From contig SEAC01000015.1 of assembly GCA_004173235.1 (NCBI GenBank), forward strand, positions 310,001-374,000: 64,000 nt of DNA. Reading direction: 5' to 3'. Below are positions 24,516-32,741 of the stretch, piece after piece; the stretch's first letter is position 1; every line of letters starts with the position of its first letter. The position numbers and the translations under genes are program-made. A model generated the notes under the pieces. That model did no database searches. It worked only from the letters and a program-made list of their open reading frames with translations, and was not told the origin of the DNA. This stretch comes from Chitinophagaceae bacterium (GTDB taxonomy: Bacteria; Bacteroidota; Bacteroidia; Chitinophagales; Chitinophagaceae).

Positions 24516-26165
24516 ATGAGCCTAGGATATTTTTCATACCCCACACCGGCCAACGAGCCCGTGTTGAATTATGCGCCGGGAAGCGCCGAGCGCGCCGCGC
24601 TGAAGAAGACCCTGTCTGAACTGAAAGCGGAGCAGATCGATGTGCCGATGTATATCGGGGGCGAAGAAGTGCGCAGCGGCAAACTGGTGCCGATGCGTCC
24701 GCCGCACGAACACAAGCACGTGCTCGGTCACTTCCATGCAGGCGACGCCTCGCATGTAAAGCAGGCCATCGACGCGGCGCTTGCTGCACGCGAAAGCTGG
24801 CAGGCGCTTCCGTGGGAAGACCGCGCCGGCATCTTCCTCCGCGCCGCCGATCTCATTGCAACGAAGTATCGCTACCATATGAATGGCACCACGATGCTGG
24901 GCCAGAGTAAGAATGCGTTCCAGGCCGAGATCGATGCTGCCTGCGAACTGATCGATTTCCTGCGTTACAACGTGCACTTCCTGGGCGAGATCTACAAGCA
25001 GCAACCCGTGAGCGGTCCCGGTATGCATAACCGCCTCGAGTGGCGCCCGCTCGAAGGTTTCGTGCTGGCCGTAACGCCTTTCAACTTCACCGCCATCGGT
25101 GGCAACCTTCCCACATCGGCGGCGCTTTGCGGCAACGTGGTGGTTTGGAAGCCCGCCAATACGCAGGTTTATTCCGCGCAGATGTTCATGCGCATCCTGA
25201 TGGAAGCTGGCCTCCCCGGCGGCGTCATCAACCTCGTTTATGCCGACGGACCAACGATCGGCGAGGTTTGCTTCGCCCACCGCGAGTTTGCGGGCGTGCA
25301 CTTTACCGGCTCCACCGGCGTGTTCAACGGCATGTGGAAGACCATCGGAGGCAACGTAGCCAACTACCGCAGCTACCCGCGCATTGTAGGCGAAACGGGG
25401 GGCAAGGATTTCGTGCTCGCACATAAAACGGCCAGCCCCGGAGTGGTGGCGACCGCCCTGCTGCGCGGAGCCTTCGAATACCAGGGACAAAAATGTTCAG
25501 CGGCTTCGCGAGCGTATATCCCTTCCAACATCGCTGCCGAAGTGAAGCGCCTGCTCGTACAGGGTGTCAATTCGTTCAGGATGGGAACGGTAGAGGAGTT
25601 CGGAAACTTCGTGAATGCCGTGATCGATGAGAAAAGCTTCGACCGGATCGCACGCTACATCGACGACGTGAAGGCTAACGGCGGCGCGCAGGCGAAGATT
25701 CTCGTGGGCGGAACCTACGACAAGTCCGTTGGCTGGTTCATTGAGCCTACGATCATCGAGGCTTCCGATCCGACATACGTGACCATGTGCGAAGAGATCT
25801 TCGGTCCCGTGCTGACGATCCATGTATACGACGCCGAACGATTCGAAGAAACGCTCGAACTGGTGGATAACACTTCGCCCTATGCGCTCACCGGATCGAT
25901 CATCGCGCAGGACCGTGCTGCCGTTGCGCTTGCAACGGAAAAGCTGCGCCACGCGGCCGGCAATTTCTATATCAACGACAAGCCTACCGGTGCGGTGGTG
26001 GGGCAGCAACCCTTTGGCGGCGCCCGCGCTTCCGGCACTAACGACAAGGCAGGATCGCAACTCAACTTGTACCGCTGGCTGAGTGCCCGCACCATCAAAG
26101 AGACGTTTGTGCCGCCAACCGACTATCGTTATCCCTTCCTTCGCGGCGAAAGCGAAGGCATCTAA
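24516..26165 (+). CDS. pruA: L-glutamate gamma-semialdehyde dehydrogenase (1-pyrroline-5-carboxylate dehydrogenase)
   Basis: A 549-residue NAD-dependent aldehyde dehydrogenase that oxidises glutamate semialdehyde, from proline catabolism, to glutamate. Conserved parts: VTPFNFTAIGGNLP (~188), the catalytic Glu in VGETGGKDFVLAH (~294), the catalytic Cys in YQGQKCSAASRAY (~328) and EEIFGPVL (~425). This is the stand-alone type without a proline dehydrogenase domain, and no putA-like partner lies in the window. The ATG at 24516 is chosen, as codons upstream are translated repeat. Confidence 0.95.
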   Translation: MSLGYFSYPTPANEPVLNYAPGSAERAALKKTLSELKAEQIDVPMYIGGEEVRSGKLVPMRPPHEHKHVLGHFHAGDASHVKQAIDAALAARESWQALPWEDRAGIFLRAADLIATKYRYHMNGTTMLGQSKNAFQAEIDAACELIDFLRYNVHFLGEIYKQQPVSGPGMHNRLEWRPLEGFVLAVTPFNFTAIGGNLPTSAALCGNVVVWKPANTQVYSAQMFMRILMEAGLPGGVINLVYADGPTIGEVCFAHREFAGVHFTGSTGVFNGMWKTIGGNVANYRSYPRIVGETGGKDFVLAHKTASPGVVATALLRGAFEYQGQKCSAASRAYIPSNIAAEVKRLLVQGVNSFRMGTVEEFGNFVNAVIDEKSFDRIARYIDDVKANGGAQAKILVGGTYDKSVGWFIEPTIIEASDPTYVTMCEEIFGPVLTIHVYDAERFEETLELVDNTSPYALTGSIIAQDRAAVALATEKLRHAAGNFYINDKPTGAVVGQQPFGGARASGTNDKAGSQLNLYRWLSARTIKETFVPPTDYRYPFLRGESEGI

Positions 26166-26196
26166 AATGTGGAAAACGGCCGGTTTTCCGGTGTTG

Positions 26197-26243
26197 AAAG
26201 CCCATAGAAGTACCTTGAACAGGGTATTTTTATGGGTTTTTCT
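26197..26243 (+). terminator. Terminator after pruA
   Basis: Arms CCCATA (from 26201) and TATGGG (from 26231) are flanked by AAAG and TTTTTC. The loop contains a smaller hairpin (taccttgaacagggta). Confidence 0.6.
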
Positions 26244-26329
26244 TAAAATCATACCGTAAGGTTTGTCTAACTCATGCGTAATTATTTTCTTTACGGAAAG
26301 TTTCATTACTCAACACAAACAACTGTATT

Positions 26330-26842
26330 ATGAAAAAACTGGTACTCTCCCTCGCAGTAGCGGCCCTGGCTCTCGGTGCAAATGCACAGTCCAGCGAAGG
26401 CAAGCAACTTTCTTTTGGCATCGGCGCGCGCATTGCCCTGCCCATCGGATCTTTTGGTGATGGTTACAGCATCGGTATCGGTGGTGAAGCCCAGGCCGAG
26501 TACATGTTCAGCAACACTGCCAGCGCAGTAGGTTCCATCGGCTACACAACTTACGCAGGTAAGGAAATCGATCTCGGAGCCTTCGGTAAGTTCAAGAACC
26601 CTTCCGCAGCATTCATTCCGATCATGGTTGGTGCTCGCTACTATCCCGCCCAGCAGTTCTTCGTAGGTGCAAAGGTTGGTTACGCAGTTAGCGCCCAGTC
26701 GGGTGGTACCGGCGGTTTCAGCTATGAGCCCCAGGTTGGTTTCAACGCCAGCCACTTCCAGGCTTCCCTCGGATACAACGGCATCTCCGCCAGCGGTTCC
26801 AGCCTCGGCAGCATCGGCGCTTCGCTGATCTACAAGTTCTAA
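26330..26842 (+). CDS. Outer membrane beta-barrel protein
   Basis: A 170-residue exported protein. The signal peptide ends ALALGANAQ, then amphipathic beta strands rich in Gly and Tyr end in SLIYKF, the terminal aromatic residue favoured by barrel assembly. It belongs to the OMP_b-brl-like group; no substrate can be named. It starts a run of three similar genes, each with its own terminator, so they are regulated separately. The upstream 160 bp are more AT-rich than usual. Confidence 0.82.
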   Translation: MKKLVLSLAVAALALGANAQSSEGKQLSFGIGARIALPIGSFGDGYSIGIGGEAQAEYMFSNTASAVGSIGYTTYAGKEIDLGAFGKFKNPSAAFIPIMVGARYYPAQQFFVGAKVGYAVSAQSGGTGGFSYEPQVGFNASHFQASLGYNGISASGSSLGSIGASLIYKF

Positions 26843-26863
26843 GTCGAATTTGTTTCGAATAAG

Positions 26864-26890
26864 AAAAGTCCCGCTCCGGCGGGACTTTTT
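26864..26890 (+). terminator. Terminator after the first barrel gene
   Basis: The hairpin is AAAAGTCCCGC, loop TCC, GGCGGGACTTTTT. Confidence 0.88.
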
Positions 26891-26940
26891 CGTTCCTTCC
26901 GGCCCCCTTTTTGCTAGGATGCGCGCAAACAAGCAAACAA

Positions 26941-27540
26941 ATGAAAAAAGTAATCGTGCTTCTCTTCGCGGCAGGCATCGCTGGAACTGCCAGTGCGCAA
27001 CTGCCCAAGCTGGGGCTCAAGGGTGGATTAAACCTCGCAACGGTAGCCGGCTCCACTTCATCGCCCAGCATGCGTCTCAGTGGCCATGGCGGCGTGCTCG
27101 TGCACATTCACCTCGCACCACAGATCGCATTGCAACCAGAGGTGCTTTATTCCGGCCAGGGTTTCAAAGCAACGAGCCCGCTGAACAACAAAGAATATAC
27201 CTTCGCGCTCAACTACGTGAACGTGCCGTTCATGGTGCAGTATATGTTCGATAACGGCTTCCGTGTGGAAGCAGGGCCGCAGGTAGGGGTATTGCTTAGT
27301 GCAAAAGTGAAGGACGATGCGGGCAGCAGCGATATCAAGCCAAGCTTCAAGCAGGCCGATTTCGGACTGGGACTCGGCGTCAACTACCTGTCGTATTCGG
27401 GCTTCGGCATCGGTGCACGCTACAACTTCGGCCTTTCTACCATCACGAAAACAGCGGGCGACGACCCCTTGAAGAACCGCGTGGGCCAGATCTCGCTGTT
27501 CTACCTGCTCGACCGCCAGCATAAGGCGAAGTCGCGCTAA
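26941..27540 (+). CDS. PorT-family-like outer membrane beta-barrel protein
   Basis: A 199-residue exported barrel. The signal peptide ends AGTASAQ. The pattern LGLKGGLNLATV, PQIALQPEVLYSGQGF, YVNVPFMVQYMF and RVEAGPQVGVLLSAKVKDD is the standard PorT/OMP_b-brl_2 arrangement. The general family includes the T9SS-associated PorT, but this copy is more likely one of many paralogous barrels. The ATG at 26941 begins the signal peptide. Confidence 0.84.
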   Translation: MKKVIVLLFAAGIAGTASAQLPKLGLKGGLNLATVAGSTSSPSMRLSGHGGVLVHIHLAPQIALQPEVLYSGQGFKATSPLNNKEYTFALNYVNVPFMVQYMFDNGFRVEAGPQVGVLLSAKVKDDAGSSDIKPSFKQADFGLGLGVNYLSYSGFGIGARYNFGLSTITKTAGDDPLKNRVGQISLFYLLDRQHKAKSR

Positions 27541-27566
27541 GCTCCGCTGTATTCCCCATTTACAAC

Positions 27567-27594
27567 AGAGGCCGCAGGTGCGGCCTTTTTTTTG
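27567..27594 (+). terminator. Terminator after the second barrel gene
   Basis: The stem GGCCGC/GCGGCC is followed by eight T residues. Confidence 0.85.
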
Positions 27595-27625
27595 CATAGT
27601 GCGAAGCACGAAAAACTCTACGAAT

Positions 27626-28339
27626 ATGAAAAAGATCAGTTTAGTTGTACTGGCTTGTATGGCTGTAGGCTCAGCAATGGCACAGGATGGTTCGTCAACC
27701 GATATGAACCAGAGTCATAAGCCGCTGCGCACGGAGATGTCGCGTGCCACCCGCTTCGGTCTCGCCGCGGGTGTGAACCTCGCGAAGTTCCATTTCAGTG
27801 ATGAACCCGCTGGTACCACCTGGTCGCCTACGATGAAGACTTCGATGTATGGCGGCGCCTTCGTAAACATTCCCATCGGTGGCATCTTCCGCCTCCAGCC
27901 GGGCGTGTTCTATAACGGCCTCGGAAGCAAGATCTCCACCACGACTACTGCAGGCGGCACTACCATCAAGACAACCGGCGAGCAGGACCTGCACTACCTG
28001 ACCGTTCCCCTGACGCTGCAGATCGTTCCGGGTCACAACGGCTTCTTCCTCGAGGTAGGACCGCAGATCGGCTACCTGTTTACAGGCAAGCGTGAAGTGA
28101 CCAGCGGCAGCACTACAACCACGCAGGAGTTCAACAAGTCGGACTACGACCGCACGGACTTCGGTGTGCATGGCGGCATCGGTTACATCACCCGCATCGG
28201 CTTTGGCTTTGAAGCGAAGTACTACAGCGGTTTCACCAACGTGTACAAAGACAACGGCGCCCTCTCCAACAGCGGTGCCGAAGCCCGCAACCGCGCATGG
28301 CAGTTCGGTCTCTTCTACCACTTTGGCGCAGCCAAATAA
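27626..28339 (+). CDS. PorT-family-like outer membrane beta-barrel protein
   Basis: A 237-residue exported barrel related in pattern to the gene before it: FGLAAGVNLAKFHF, FRLQPGVFYNGLG, YLTVPLTLQIV and FFLEVGPQIGYLFTGKRE. The signal peptide ends VGSAMAQ. A Thr-rich stretch (STTTTAGGTTIKTTGE, ~110-125) is probably a surface loop. The ATG at 27626 is set by the signal peptide. Confidence 0.84.
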   Translation: MKKISLVVLACMAVGSAMAQDGSSTDMNQSHKPLRTEMSRATRFGLAAGVNLAKFHFSDEPAGTTWSPTMKTSMYGGAFVNIPIGGIFRLQPGVFYNGLGSKISTTTTAGGTTIKTTGEQDLHYLTVPLTLQIVPGHNGFFLEVGPQIGYLFTGKREVTSGSTTTTQEFNKSDYDRTDFGVHGGIGYITRIGFGFEAKYYSGFTNVYKDNGALSNSGAEARNRAWQFGLFYHFGAAK

Positions 28340-28354
28340 AACTGAGAGAAAGGC

Positions 28355-28472
28355 AATTAGTTGATTAGTTCATTGGTTTATTGGTAAAGAGGCCGCTCCT
28401 GCGGCCTCTTTTACATTTTGTACTGTTGGCAGCGAATGGCCAATAAACCAATGAACCACTAAACCAATAAAC
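28355..28472. repeat. Inverted 'ccaataaac' word arrays bracketing a terminator
   Basis: The left array occupies 28355-28386, the right 28440-28472. The 17-mer ccaataaaccaatgaac at 28440-28456 is the exact reverse complement of 28368-28384. A perfect terminator hairpin (28387-28412) lies between the arms, and the right array runs directly into the pyrR -7 element. Confidence 0.85.
28387..28412 (+). terminator. Terminator between the third barrel gene and pyrR
   Basis: The hairpin is AAGAGGCCGC, loop TCCT, GCGGCCTCTTTT. It lies upstream of the predicted pyrR transcription start, so it belongs to the barrel gene rather than to a pyr attenuator. Confidence 0.85.
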
Positions 28473-28480
28473 TATTTTCG
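28473..28480 (+). promoter_or_regulatory. -7 promoter element of pyrR, leaderless spacing
   Basis: TATTTTCG lies 4 nt before the ATG at 28485. A transcript starting here has no room for a PyrR-binding leader. Confidence 0.5.
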
Positions 28481-28484
28481 CGGA

Positions 28485-29009
28485 ATGAAGTCGATCCTTC
28501 CCGCCAGCCAGATGACCCTCACCATCCGCCGCCTCGCGCAGCAGCTGCTTGAAGAGCCGGGACAGCTGGAAAACAGCGCGCTCATCGGCATCCAGCCGCG
28601 CGGCGTGTTCCTCAGCGACAGGCTCGTGCAGGAACTGCGGAGGGAGCCGGGCGCACCTCCGTTTGACTACGGGAAACTCGACATCACTTTTTACCGCGAC
28701 GACATCCGCCAGGGATTGCACATGCCCGCCCATACCGACATCGGCTTTTCGATCGAAGGCAAGCGCGTAGTGCTCATCGACGATGTGCTGTATACCGGTC
28801 GCACCATCCGTTCCGCGCTCGATGCGTTGATGGACTTCGGCCGGCCCTCGAAAGTGGAATTACTGGTGCTCATCAACCGGCGCTACAGCCGCGAGCTTCC
28901 CGTGCAGCCCGACTACACCGGCCGCTCCATCGATTCCATTGTTTCGCAAAAGGTAAAAGTGCTCTGGAGCGAACGCGATGGCGTAGATGAAGTGCAGCTG
29001 CTGGATTGA
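28485..29009 (+). CDS. pyrR: PyrR family uracil phosphoribosyltransferase / pyrimidine regulator
   Basis: A 174-residue PyrR-type protein. The PRPP-binding loop is RVVLIDDVLYTGRTI (residues 94-108), and SALIGIQPRGVFLSDRL (~31-47) is also typical. In Gram-positive bacteria PyrR binds pyr mRNA and attenuates it. Here the gene looks leaderless and pyrB is 83 bp downstream with no hairpin I can see, so in this organism it may act mainly as a uracil phosphoribosyltransferase (inference). Confidence 0.93.
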   Translation: MKSILPASQMTLTIRRLAQQLLEEPGQLENSALIGIQPRGVFLSDRLVQELRREPGAPPFDYGKLDITFYRDDIRQGLHMPAHTDIGFSIEGKRVVLIDDVLYTGRTIRSALDALMDFGRPSKVELLVLINRRYSRELPVQPDYTGRSIDSIVSQKVKVLWSERDGVDEVQLLD

Positions 29010-29035
29010 TTGATGGGGGTGATGGGATCAATATC

Positions 29036-29081
29036 ATACATTTCACATCTCACATTTCCCATCTCGCATCTAACCTCTAAC
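29036..29081 (+). repeat. 'cacatctcac' word array ahead of pyrB
   Basis: Words: catttcacatctcac, atttcccatctcgc, atctaacctctaac. The same word family forms the arrays at 50161-50206 and 50748-50799. It ends 11 bp before the pyrB ATG, so it is either promoter or leader. Confidence 0.75.
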
Positions 29082-29092
29082 TTCACCGCTCA

Positions 29093-30019
29093 ATGGCCCT
29101 CTCCACCCGACATCTGTTAGGCATCAAAGAGCTCTCGGCGGCGGATATTGAAACCATCTTACAAACGGCGGAGCAGTTCAAGGAAGTATTACAGCGCCCG
29201 ATCAAGAAAGTGCCGTCCCTGCGCGACATCACCATCGTCAACCTCTTTTACGAAAATTCAACACGAACACGCATATCCTTCGAGCTTGCCGAAAAGCGGT
29301 TGTCCGCCGACGTGATCAACTTCAGTGCGTCGGGCTCGTCGGTGTCGAAGGGTGAGACGCTGCTGGATACCGTCAACAACATCCTTTCGATGAAGGTGGA
29401 TATGGTGGTGATGCGGCATGGGGCAAGCGGTGCGCCGCACTTCCTGGCCAAACACATTCCCGCTGCCATCATCAACGCGGGAGATGGGATCAATGAGCAT
29501 CCCACACAGGCGCTGCTCGACGCTTTCTCCATCCGCGAAAAACTGGGCACGCTGCAGGGCGTGCGCGTAGCGCTTATCGGCGACATCCTCCACAGCCGCG
29601 TGGCGCAAAGCAACATCCACCTGCTTCAGAAGATGGGAGCGGAGGTGATCGTTTGCGGCCCGCCGACGCTGATCCCCAAATACCTTACGGAAGCATTCTG
29701 CGTACGCGTGGAATACAACCTGCGGCGCGCACTGGAGTGGTGCGACGTGGCCAACGTGCTGCGCATCCAGCTGGAGCGGCAGAACCAGGTGCTCTTCTCG
29801 TCGCTCCGCGAATACAACCTCTCGTACGGCATCAGCCGCCGCCTCCTCGAAAGCCTTCCGAAATCCATAACAGTGATGCATCCCGGCCCCATCAACCGCG
29901 GCGTAGAGCTCGACTCCGACGTTGCGGATGGCGACCAGTCCATCATCCTCCAACAGGTGGAGAACGGCGTTGCGGTGCGCATGGCCGTATTGTACCTGCT
30001 TTCCAACAAAGCAGGATAG
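29093..30019 (+). CDS. pyrB: Aspartate carbamoyltransferase, catalytic chain
   Basis: A 308-residue enzyme for the committed step of pyrimidine synthesis, joining carbamoyl phosphate to aspartate. Motifs: the carbamoyl-phosphate loop FYENSTRTRISFE (~52-64), INAGDGINEHPTQALLD (~126-142), VALIGDILHSRVAQSN (~162-177) and MHPGPINRGVE (~262-272). No pyrI regulatory chain follows, so this is probably the unregulated trimeric type. It lies downstream of pyrR on the same strand. Confidence 0.96.
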   Translation: MALSTRHLLGIKELSAADIETILQTAEQFKEVLQRPIKKVPSLRDITIVNLFYENSTRTRISFELAEKRLSADVINFSASGSSVSKGETLLDTVNNILSMKVDMVVMRHGASGAPHFLAKHIPAAIINAGDGINEHPTQALLDAFSIREKLGTLQGVRVALIGDILHSRVAQSNIHLLQKMGAEVIVCGPPTLIPKYLTEAFCVRVEYNLRRALEWCDVANVLRIQLERQNQVLFSSLREYNLSYGISRRLLESLPKSITVMHPGPINRGVELDSDVADGDQSIILQQVENGVAVRMAVLYLLSNKAG

Positions 30020-30036
30020 GAACTATTCGCGGCTCC

Positions 30037-30094
30037 TTTTGGGTAAAAACTTCGCGTAGCAGCTTTTTTTCTTCTTCTCTTCGCGGTAAACCGC
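30037..30094. repeat. 'cttcgcggtaa' word repeat between pyrB and coaD
   Basis: It contains gtaaaaacttcgcgtagcag and ctcttcgcggtaaaccgcg. These match the right arm at 5664-5707 (aaaacttagcgtag, tttcttcgcggtaac) closely enough to be the same dispersed family. Confidence 0.65.
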
Positions 30095-30112
30095 GCTGGT
30101 TGCCTTTCTCGT

Positions 30113-30120
30113 TACCTTCG
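30113..30120 (+). promoter_or_regulatory. -7 promoter element of coaD, leaderless spacing
   Basis: TACCTTCG lies 4 nt before the ATG at 30125. The same arrangement, TACCTTCG then 4 nt then ATG, occurs at pyrE. Confidence 0.55.
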
Positions 30121-30124
30121 CCCT

Positions 30125-30604
30125 ATGCGCATTGGCTTTTTTCCCGGCACGTTCGACCCAGTTACCCTCGGTCACATCGACATCGTGCAACGCTCGCTCC
30201 CGCTGTTCGACAAGCTGTACATCGGCATCGGCGTCAATGCCAACAAGCAGCCGATGTTCCCGGCCGAGCAGCGGAGGGGTTGGTTTCGCGAAATCTTTGC
30301 CAACGATGAACGCGTAGAAGCGGTGGTGTATGAAGGCCTCACCGTTGATTGCTGCAAGCTGGTGGGAGCCAACTACATCCTCCGAGGCATCCGCTACGTT
30401 TCGGATTTTGAATACGAAAAAGCTATCGCCGATATGAACCGCAGCATCGATGGCGGAATCGAAACGATCTTCCTGACCTGCCTTCCGCAGTACACTTCCG
30501 TGGCATCTACCCTGGTGCGCGATGTACTGCGCTATGGGGGCGACATCAGCCAGTTCGTGCCCGATGTTGTGCTCGATAGCATCCGCAACGGATCAGGCGC
30601 TTAA
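30125..30604 (+). CDS. coaD: Pantetheine-phosphate adenylyltransferase
   Basis: A 159-residue nucleotidyltransferase for the fourth step of CoA synthesis, adding AMP to 4'-phosphopantetheine. Motifs: [15 protein letters not shown] (~5-19, with the HxGH-type TLGH), [21 protein letters not shown] (~86-106) and [16 protein letters not shown] (~125-140). Its 3' end overlaps the convergent NUDIX gene by 12 nt. Confidence 0.96.
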   Translation: MRIGFFPGTFDPVTLGHIDIVQRSLPLFDKLYIGIGVNANKQPMFPAEQRRGWFREIFANDERVEAVVYEGLTVDCCKLVGANYILRGIRYVSDFEYEKAIADMNRSIDGGIETIFLTCLPQYTSVASTLVRDVLRYGGDISQFVPDVVLDSIRNGSGA

Positions 30605-31171
30605 CGCGGCCGCCAGCACGTCCTGCACGGCGCGGTACATGCCGTCCCACCGTTCCCTGAGCTCGCTTTCGGTTGCCCAGATGGCCTCCGTGATGTCTTC
30701 TTCCGCCTGCGCCTTCAGCCTCCCTGCATAGCTGGTATCCATCAGGTACCAATGATTTTCTTTGAGGATGCGCATGCCCCGTTCTTCGTAGCTGTGATAG
30801 GTGATGAGCAGCGGCTTTACGATGCTCAGGTCTTCCACACCTGTTTCCTCGCGCACTTCGCGCACTGCACATTCTTCCAACGACTCACCCGGATCAAGTT
30901 TGCCTTTAGGCAGATCCCACCAGCCCAGGCGGCGGATCAGCAGGTATTTGCCTTCTTCATTCCGCACCGCGCCACCGCCGGTAGGCCAAACCGTGAATGC
31001 GGCTTTCCAGTTCAGGTTGCCGGCAATGGCGATGCTTTGGTGCTGCTCGTTGGAAGCACCGAAGCGGGCGATGGCTGCTCTCAGCGTTTGCAGGTTGTCT
31101 ATCTTATCGCCGGAATCATGACTGCTTTCCATGAGATCGAGGCGGCGCTCGTTGAACGTGATGAGGGGCAT
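30593..31171 (-). CDS. NUDIX hydrolase
   Basis: A 192-residue protein with a NUDIX domain at about residues 65-165. The NUDIX box is [20 protein letters not shown] followed by TGV, with all metal-binding Glu residues. About 60 N-terminal residues precede the domain. The substrate is unknown; such Bacteroidota proteins are often annotated as NDP-hydrolysing NUDIX enzymes. The ATG at 31171 is preferred to the GTG at 31189, because a -7 element (TACATTCG, 31183-31176) lies between them, exactly 4 nt before the ATG. Confidence 0.9.
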   Translation of the reverse strand: MPLITFNERRLDLMESSHDSGDKIDNLQTLRAAIARFGASNEQHQSIAIAGNLNWKAAFTVWPTGGGAVRNEEGKYLLIRRLGWWDLPKGKLDPGESLEECAVREVREETGVEDLSIVKPLLITYHSYEERGMRILKENHWYLMDTSYAGRLKAQAEEDITEAIWATESELRERWDGMYRAVQDVLAAALSA

Positions 31172-31175
31172 CGGG

Positions 31176-31208
31176 CGAATGTACGGCACTGCCTTTCCGC
31201 TACCTTCG
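31176..31208. promoter_or_regulatory. Divergent leaderless promoters of the NUDIX gene and pyrE
   Basis: TACATTCG on the minus strand (31183-31176) and TACCTTCG on the plus strand (31201-31208) each end 4 nt before their ATG. The intergenic gap is 41 bp, which holds little more than the two core promoters. Confidence 0.6.
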
Positions 31209-31212
31209 CGCT

Positions 31213-31848
31213 ATGACCGATGCGCACGTTACGGCCGAAAAACTGCTCCAGTCGGGGGCAGTGCGGCTAAGCCCGGGAGCACCCTTTACCTGGGCCTCCG
31301 GATGGAAAAGCCCGATCTACTGCGATAATCGCCGCGTGCTGTCGCAGCCTTTCATCCGCGATTACATCAAGAGCGAATTGTGCAACCTCGTGTTCGAGCG
31401 CTTTCCCGATGCGCAGGCCATTGCGGGCGTCGCTACTGCCGGCATCGCCTGGGGCGCGCTCGTTGCCGACCAGCTCAAGCTTCCGTTTCTGTACGTGCGT
31501 CCGAAACCCAAAGAGCACGGCCTGGGCAACCAGATTGAAGGAAGCTACACCGAAGGGCAGCAGGTGGTGGTGCTGGAAGACCTCGTGTCGACCGGCAAGA
31601 GCAGCCTGCAGGTGGTGGAAGTGCTACGTGCGGCGGGCATAGTGGTGCAGGGAATGGCGGCCATTTTTCAATATGGTTTTCCGCAAGCGAGTGCACAGTT
31701 TGAAGATGCAGGCGTACCATTGTTCACGCTTACCGATTATGCGCACCTTGTAGCATTGGCCGAAGAAAAGGGCCAGGTAGGAGCGGAAGAGCGGGCCGTT
31801 TTGTTAAAATGGCGCGAGGACCCGGCCAACTGGAACGGAGTTTCCTAA
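31213..31848 (+). CDS. pyrE: Orotate phosphoribosyltransferase
   Basis: A 211-residue enzyme that converts orotate and PRPP to OMP in pyrimidine synthesis. Motifs: FTWASGWKSPIYCDNR (~25-40), IAGVATAGIAWGALVAD (~69-85), VRPKPKEHGLGNQIEG (~94-109) and the PRPP loop VVVLEDLVSTGKSSLQVVE (~117-135). It is the third pyrimidine gene here, separated from pyrB by coaD and the NUDIX gene. Confidence 0.96.
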   Translation: MTDAHVTAEKLLQSGAVRLSPGAPFTWASGWKSPIYCDNRRVLSQPFIRDYIKSELCNLVFERFPDAQAIAGVATAGIAWGALVADQLKLPFLYVRPKPKEHGLGNQIEGSYTEGQQVVVLEDLVSTGKSSLQVVEVLRAAGIVVQGMAAIFQYGFPQASAQFEDAGVPLFTLTDYAHLVALAEEKGQVGAEERAVLLKWREDPANWNGVS

Positions 31849-31872
31849 ATTGAGACAAATTCAGCCCGTACA

Positions 31873-32244
31873 ATGAAAAAAGTCTTCTTCCTCGTTCTTC
31901 TTGCCGTGGGTTGTGCAACAGCTGCTTCGGCCCAGGCCAAGGCGCAGCAAACGCTCAAATTGAGCCTGCCTACGGTGCAGAATTGTGAAATATGCAAGGA
32001 GAAGATCGAGACCTACCTGAAGCGATTTGATGGCGTTACATTCATCAGCGTAAACCTGAAACGCAAGGAGGCCACAGTGAAATATCTGACCGACCGCATC
32101 AGCGACGAAGATATCAAAGCAGCCATCGCTACGGCCGGTTTCGACGCCAATGAGGTAAAGGCCGAGCCCGATGCCTATAACCGGCTTCCGAAATGCTGCA
32201 AGCAACCCGAGGTGAAGGCTGGCGTGCCTAAGCCAGGACGATAA
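31873..32244 (+). CDS. Exported heavy-metal-associated (HMA) domain protein
   Basis: A 123-residue exported protein. After a signal peptide (VGCATAASAQA; a lipoprotein site at VGC is also possible) comes one HMA-type ferredoxin fold. The metal motif is NCEICKEKIETYLKR (~38-52, CxxC), followed by GVTFISVNLKRKEATVKY. The tail has a CCKQP cysteine pair near residue 110. It may bind Cu or Zn in the periplasm; no P-type ATPase is nearby. Confidence 0.85.
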   Translation: MKKVFFLVLLAVGCATAASAQAKAQQTLKLSLPTVQNCEICKEKIETYLKRFDGVTFISVNLKRKEATVKYLTDRISDEDIKAAIATAGFDANEVKAEPDAYNRLPKCCKQPEVKAGVPKPGR

Positions 32245-32264
32245 AGTAAATATTTGGAATCAGA

Positions 32265-32741
32265 TCATAACCCAGCTCCGGCTGGGTTTTTTATTAGGTC
32301 GGCAGAAATGGTCTGCCGGCCTTCGTAGTGAATGGGCTTCGTAACAAACACGCCCGCCTTTCCCACCTTCACGGTCCCGTCTGCCTTGAGCGTCACCGTC
32401 CTGCCCAGCAACCGCGGCAGATCAAACTGCAGGGCTTTTTGCAGCCCGATCGTTCCCTCGAGGGGAATGGAAAATTCAGAAATCTTATTGACGGTCACCA
32501 CCGTTGGTTGGTGAAACTGCCCCAGCTTGACCGAATCGACCCATACGTCGATCACTGCCTCTTTGACAGTGACCCCGAAATTATTGGGATTGAAGTAGGT
32601 GGCCGAGAAGCCTACGGTGCTCTCTTCGAAGCCGAGTTTCCGGACGCCTAAATTATCAACACGCCGGAATTCCGGATCCTTAAGGCGTGCGCAAGAGGAG
32701 AGGACCAAAAGAGCGGCAACGGAGGTGAGCAGTTTTCCCAT
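32265..32741 (-). CDS. LEA2-like (LEA type 2) lipoprotein
   Basis: A 158-residue lipoprotein (LLVLSSC, Cys about residue 17). The mature part shows the LEA14/WHy pattern: ESTVGFSATYFNPNNFGVTVKEAVIDVWVDSVKLG, then a second strand set ending DLPRLLGRTVTLKADGTVKVG. LEA2 domains are small beta sandwiches of uncertain function. Its last codons cover the terminator of the convergent HMA gene. Confidence 0.85.
   Translation of the reverse strand: MGKLLTSVAALLVLSSCARLKDPEFRRVDNLGVRKLGFEESTVGFSATYFNPNNFGVTVKEAVIDVWVDSVKLGQFHQPTVVTVNKISEFSIPLEGTIGLQKALQFDLPRLLGRTVTLKADGTVKVGKAGVFVTKPIHYEGRQTISADLIKNPAGAGL
32269..32292 (+). terminator. Terminator of the HMA gene, inside the LEA2 coding region
   Basis: The hairpin is AACCCAGC, loop TCC, GGCTGGGTTTTTT. 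It lies wholly within the last eight codons of the convergent LEA2 gene. Confidence 0.82.

Noticed and set aside
28387-28412. A PyrR-responsive attenuator
   Set aside because: The hairpin lies upstream of the predicted pyrR promoter, directly after the barrel gene, and has no alternative antiterminator pairing that I can see.
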